Origin: SIG480 sp045595605
GTDB taxonomy: Bacteria > Bacillota > Clostridia > Oscillospirales > JAAYXM01
Reading direction: 5' to 3'
NCBI GenBank assembly: GCA_045595605.1
Contig: JAZOAS010000068.1
Location: 1 to 7,174 of the forward strand
Length of the DNA stretch: 7,174 bases
The translations under genes and the position numbers were made by a program. Position 1 is the first letter of the stretch. Each line of letters starts with the position of its first letter. The notes beneath the pieces were generated by a model that saw only the letters and a program-made list of their open reading frames with translations, made no database searches and was not told where the DNA came from. Shown in pieces: positions 5,189 through 7,174 of the stretch.

Positions 5189-6439
5189 TTACTTGCGAAC
5201 CTTTTCTGCAGCGTTCTTGATACCAAGGATGATGTTATCAAGGTCTGTCTTTGTAAGGCGCGGATGATGCGGAGTGTTGAGCTCACGACGGTAGAAGAAT
5301 TCTTCTGCATTCGGGCAGATATCCTGAGCATATCCGAGTTCCTTAAGAGATGAGAAGTGGTATGTCGGCTGATAGTGGAGAATACCCTGGACACCCTCTT
5401 CTTTGTAAAGGACGCGCATGAAGTCGTCACGGCTTGCGCCGAGTTCCTTCTCGTTTACACAAACTGTGTAGAGATGGTAGATGTGCTTGCAGTTCGGATC
5501 CTCGTAAACCGGCTCGATACCCTTGATGCCCTTGAGGCCTTCGTTGAGGTAGCGACCGTGCTGGATACGGAGATCGTTGAGCATGTCAAGCTTGTCAAGC
5601 TGGCAGTTACCGACAGCGCCCTGGCACTCTGTCATACGGTAGTTGTTACTCCACTTACCGTTGATGATCTTGTTGTCGAAGTGTGACGGAATCCAGTAAT
5701 CTGTCTGGTTTTCCCAGTCAACATTACCCATGCAGCGGAGCTTGTCGATACGGTATGCAAACTCGTCGTTGTTACATGTAATCATACCGCCTTCGCCGAG
5801 GGTTGTGATGTTCTTGAGGGAGTGGAAGCTGAAGCAACCGAAATCACCGATTGAACCTGCTTTTCTGCCCTTGTATTCAGCACCCGGAGCATGAGCACAG
5901 TCTTCGAGAACGAGGAGGTTGTGCTTCTTTGCGATTTCCATGATCGGGTCCATGTCGCACATCTGACCGCCGTAGTGAACAACGGAGATAGCCTTTGTCT
6001 TGTTTGTGATCTTCTTCTCGATTTCCTTCGGGTCGATGTTGAAGGTCTTCGGGTCGATATCAGCGTAAACCGGAACGCCGCCTTCCTTGAGGATAGCGAG
6101 TGATGTAGCTACGAATGTGTTCGGAGTAGTGATAACTTCATCTCCGGGGCCGATGCCCATAGCACACATAGCAACATGCATAGCTGTTGTACAGTTGCTT
6201 ACAGCGTAAGCGTACTTTGTTCCGCACATCTCGGCAAAGCGCCTCTGGAAACGCTGTACCTCAGGTCCCATTGTGAGAGAATCCTGATGCATAGCCTTGA
6301 GAAGAGCCTGCTCTTCAGCTTCATCATAGATACTTCCGAAGAAGGAATAGGGGACTTTGAGCACTACACCGTCGTCAACTTTGTAGCTGCTGGTGATGCC
6401 GCCGTCAGAATCTTTACCGACTGAAATTTTGTTAGCCAT
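5189..6439 (-). CDS. DegT/DnrJ/EryC1/StrS-family PLP-dependent aminotransferase
   Basis: These fold-type I enzymes usually transfer an amino group to keto-sugars linked to nucleotides for surface glycans. The 416 residues include the PLP-phosphate loop SNCTTAMHVAM (81-91), GDEVITTPNTFVAT (99-112), HYGGQMCDMD (155-164), D180 in LEDCAHAPGA (pyridine-nitrogen contact), and the Schiff-base lysine K209 in FSFHSLKNITTLGEGGM. The C-terminal HYQPTYHF and PNAEEFFYRRELNTPHHPRL elements are also typical. A ~28-residue N-terminal extension (MANKISVGKDSDGG...) precedes the usual start of the fold. GGGAGG lies 7 bases before the ATG. Unlike most members, it is not in a nucleotide-sugar cluster: it stands alone with a consensus promoter, operator-like repeats and a terminator. 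The fold and PLP chemistry are secure; the substrate cannot be read from the sequence. Confidence 0.93.
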   Translation of the reverse strand: MANKISVGKDSDGGITSSYKVDDGVVLKVPYSFFGSIYDEAEEQALLKAMHQDSLTMGPEVQRFQRRFAEMCGTKYAYAVSNCTTAMHVAMCAMGIGPGDEVITTPNTFVATSLAILKEGGVPVYADIDPKTFNIDPKEIEKKITNKTKAISVVHYGGQMCDMDPIMEIAKKHNLLVLEDCAHAPGAEYKGRKAGSIGDFGCFSFHSLKNITTLGEGGMITCNNDEFAYRIDKLRCMGNVDWENQTDYWIPSHFDNKIINGKWSNNYRMTECQGAVGNCQLDKLDMLNDLRIQHGRYLNEGLKGIKGIEPVYEDPNCKHIYHLYTVCVNEKELGASRDDFMRVLYKEEGVQGILHYQPTYHFSSLKELGYAQDICPNAEEFFYRRELNTPHHPRLTKTDLDNIILGIKNAAEKVRK

Positions 6440-6453
6440 AATTTTTACCTCCC

Positions 6454-6482
6454 ATAATTATTTTAAGGTCTAAAATAATTAT
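6454..6482. promoter_or_regulatory. Operator-like inverted repeat over -10/+1 of the aminotransferase promoter
   Basis: Perfect 12-base arms (ATAATTATTTTA, 6454-6465, and TAAAATAATTAT, 6471-6482) flank AGGTC. The repeat covers the -10 box and the predicted start site, so a protein bound here would block transcription. It could alternatively act as a hairpin at the mRNA 5' end, but being almost pure A/T it would be weak. Confidence 0.55.
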
Positions 6483-6506
6483 AATCGATATGCAGTTACT
6501 TGTCAA
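6478..6506 (-). promoter_or_regulatory. Consensus sigma-A promoter of the aminotransferase gene
   Basis: TTGACA (6501-6506) and TATAAT (6478-6483) are both perfect and separated by 17 bases. Predicted start is near 6471, leaving a leader of about 32 nt with a strong ribosome site. Strong unrepressed expression is expected. Confidence 0.95.
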
Positions 6507-6511
6507 TAATT

Positions 6512-6530
6512 TTTTAAGCTATAAAATAAT
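6512..6530. repeat. Second copy of the operator-like motif upstream of -35
   Basis: TTTTAAGCTATAAAATAAT matches TTTTAAGGTCTAAAATAAT (6461-6479) at 17 of 19 positions, in the same orientation and 51 bp away. It lies just beyond the -35 box, so the two copies bracket the promoter. Only the first copy is a perfect palindrome. Confidence 0.5.
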
Positions 6531-6563
6531 ACTTTAAAAGAAAAAATTTTTGATAATTTGCTA

Positions 6564-6593
6564 TTGAGTATTGAGATAAAGATGTGGTAAAAT
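6564..6593 (+). promoter_or_regulatory. Probable sigma-A promoter of glnS
   Basis: TTGAGT (6564-6569) is followed after 18 bases by TAAAAT (6588-6593), preceded by TGG, which gives an extended -10. The start would be near 6600, leaving ~47 nt before the ATG. That is too short for a T-box. Confidence 0.6.
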
Positions 6594-6646
6594 ATAGCAT
6601 AGGAAATTGTATGTACCAAAAAACCAATCGGAGGTAGTTTTATAAA

Positions 6647-7174
6647 ATGGATGTAAACACAAACCCGACAAATTTTATCTATGAAGCAATAGATTCAGAT
6701 ATTGCAGAAAAGGGGATAAAAAAGATACACACGCGCTTTCCGCCGGAGCCTAATGGATATCTCCATATCGGCAGCGCAAAGGCTATATGGATTTCTGCGG
6801 GAACAGCGCAGAAGTACAACGGTCTTTTCAATCTCCGTTATGACGATACAAACCCCGTCCGCGAGGATGACGAGTTCGTCCGTTCTATCGAGGAGGACCT
6901 TCGCTGGCTCGGCGCTGAGCCCAACGGCGGTATCTTCTACGGTTCGGATTATTTCGACAAATGCTATGAATATGCAATCGAGCTTATAAAGCGTGGCAAG
7001 GCATATGTCTGTGACTTGTCTGCTGAGGAGATGCGCGAGTACCGCGGAACTCTTACAGAGCCGGGAAAGAACAGCCCGTATCGCGACCGCTCGGTTGAGG
7101 AGAATCTCGACCTTTTCGAGCGTATGAAGAACGGTGAATTCCCCGACGGCAGCCATACTCTCCGTGCGAAGATT
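6647..7174 (+). CDS. glnS: Glutaminyl-tRNA synthetase, N-terminal part (runs off window)
   Basis: GlnRS charges tRNA-Gln with glutamine in the cytoplasm. The 176 visible residues carry the class I signature TRFPPEPNGYLHIGS (the HIGH motif reads HIGS), then NLRYDDTNPVREDDEFVRSIEEDLRWLG, AIELIKRGKAYVCDLS, and EYRGTLTEPGKNSPYRDRSVEENL. The last two stretches closely match Escherichia coli GlnRS and distinguish it from GluRS. The catalytic KMSKS-like loop and the anticodon-binding domains lie beyond the window. GGAGGT (6630-6635) precedes the ATG by about 11 bases. The gene is divergent from the aminotransferase gene, with 207 bases between the two start codons. Lineages with GlnRS can make Gln-tRNA directly; whether GatCAB is also present cannot be seen. 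Confidence 0.96.
   Translation, partial: MDVNTNPTNFIYEAIDSDIAEKGIKKIHTRFPPEPNGYLHIGSAKAIWISAGTAQKYNGLFNLRYDDTNPVREDDEFVRSIEEDLRWLGAEPNGGIFYGSDYFDKCYEYAIELIKRGKAYVCDLSAEEMREYRGTLTEPGKNSPYRDRSVEENLDLFERMKNGEFPDGSHTLRAKI

Noticed and set aside
6600..6646. T-box or other amino-acid-sensing leader before glnS
   Set aside because: The leader is about 47 nt, too short for a T-box, and shows no T-box sequence or strong hairpin.
6695..7156. 153-codon open frame on the minus strand, antisense to glnS
   Set aside because: GlnRS homology on the plus strand is clear, and the antisense product has no motif.

Overview
The window reads as chromosomal core DNA from a spore-forming, Clostridia-type Firmicute. 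Three things support this: strong A/G-rich Shine-Dalgarno sites and near-consensus sigma-A promoters, RNase J as an mRNA-decay enzyme, and a cwlJ-gerQ-type spore-germination gene pair. A gut Oscillospirales-like lineage is a reasonable guess but is not proven. I see no insertion sequence, CRISPR array, tRNA or rRNA.

Layout. Bases 2-91 hold the probable 3' tail of a plus-strand gene. It converges on a minus-strand block, with an A/T-rich terminator-like element between them. The minus-strand block, in its own direction of transcription, begins at 6439 with a DegT/StrS-family PLP aminotransferase. This gene has a consensus promoter, two operator-like repeats and its own terminator. Next comes a two-gene spore unit, cwlJ (cortex-lytic hydrolase) then a short gerQ-like gene, closed by a strong hairpin terminator. 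After that comes a full-length but catalytically stripped phosphohexomutase homologue (2987-4225). The last unit is RNase J (1047-2705) followed 19 bases later by a polysaccharide-deacetylase-like protein (107-1027). Divergent from the aminotransferase, on the plus strand, is the start of glnS (6647 to the window end).

The most interesting element is the ~243-nt leader between the RNase J promoter and its ATG. It can fold into several perfect hairpins. One hairpin has a 9-nt loop complementary, along its whole length, to the 9 nt that carry the RNase J Shine-Dalgarno. Another has a 7-nt loop containing CAUAGC, which can pair with a downstream GCUAUG; that GCUAUG can instead pair with a second CAUAGC close to the ribosome-binding site. 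This looks like a riboswitch-like or autoregulatory RNA controlling RNase J translation. I do not recognise it as a known family.

Other points of note are the phosphohexomutase pseudoenzyme, which has lost its catalytic serine loop, metal loop and sugar loop, and the paired operator-like repeats 51 bp apart around the aminotransferase promoter. The fold, pairing and homology statements come from reading the sequence by eye; no alignment or folding program was run.
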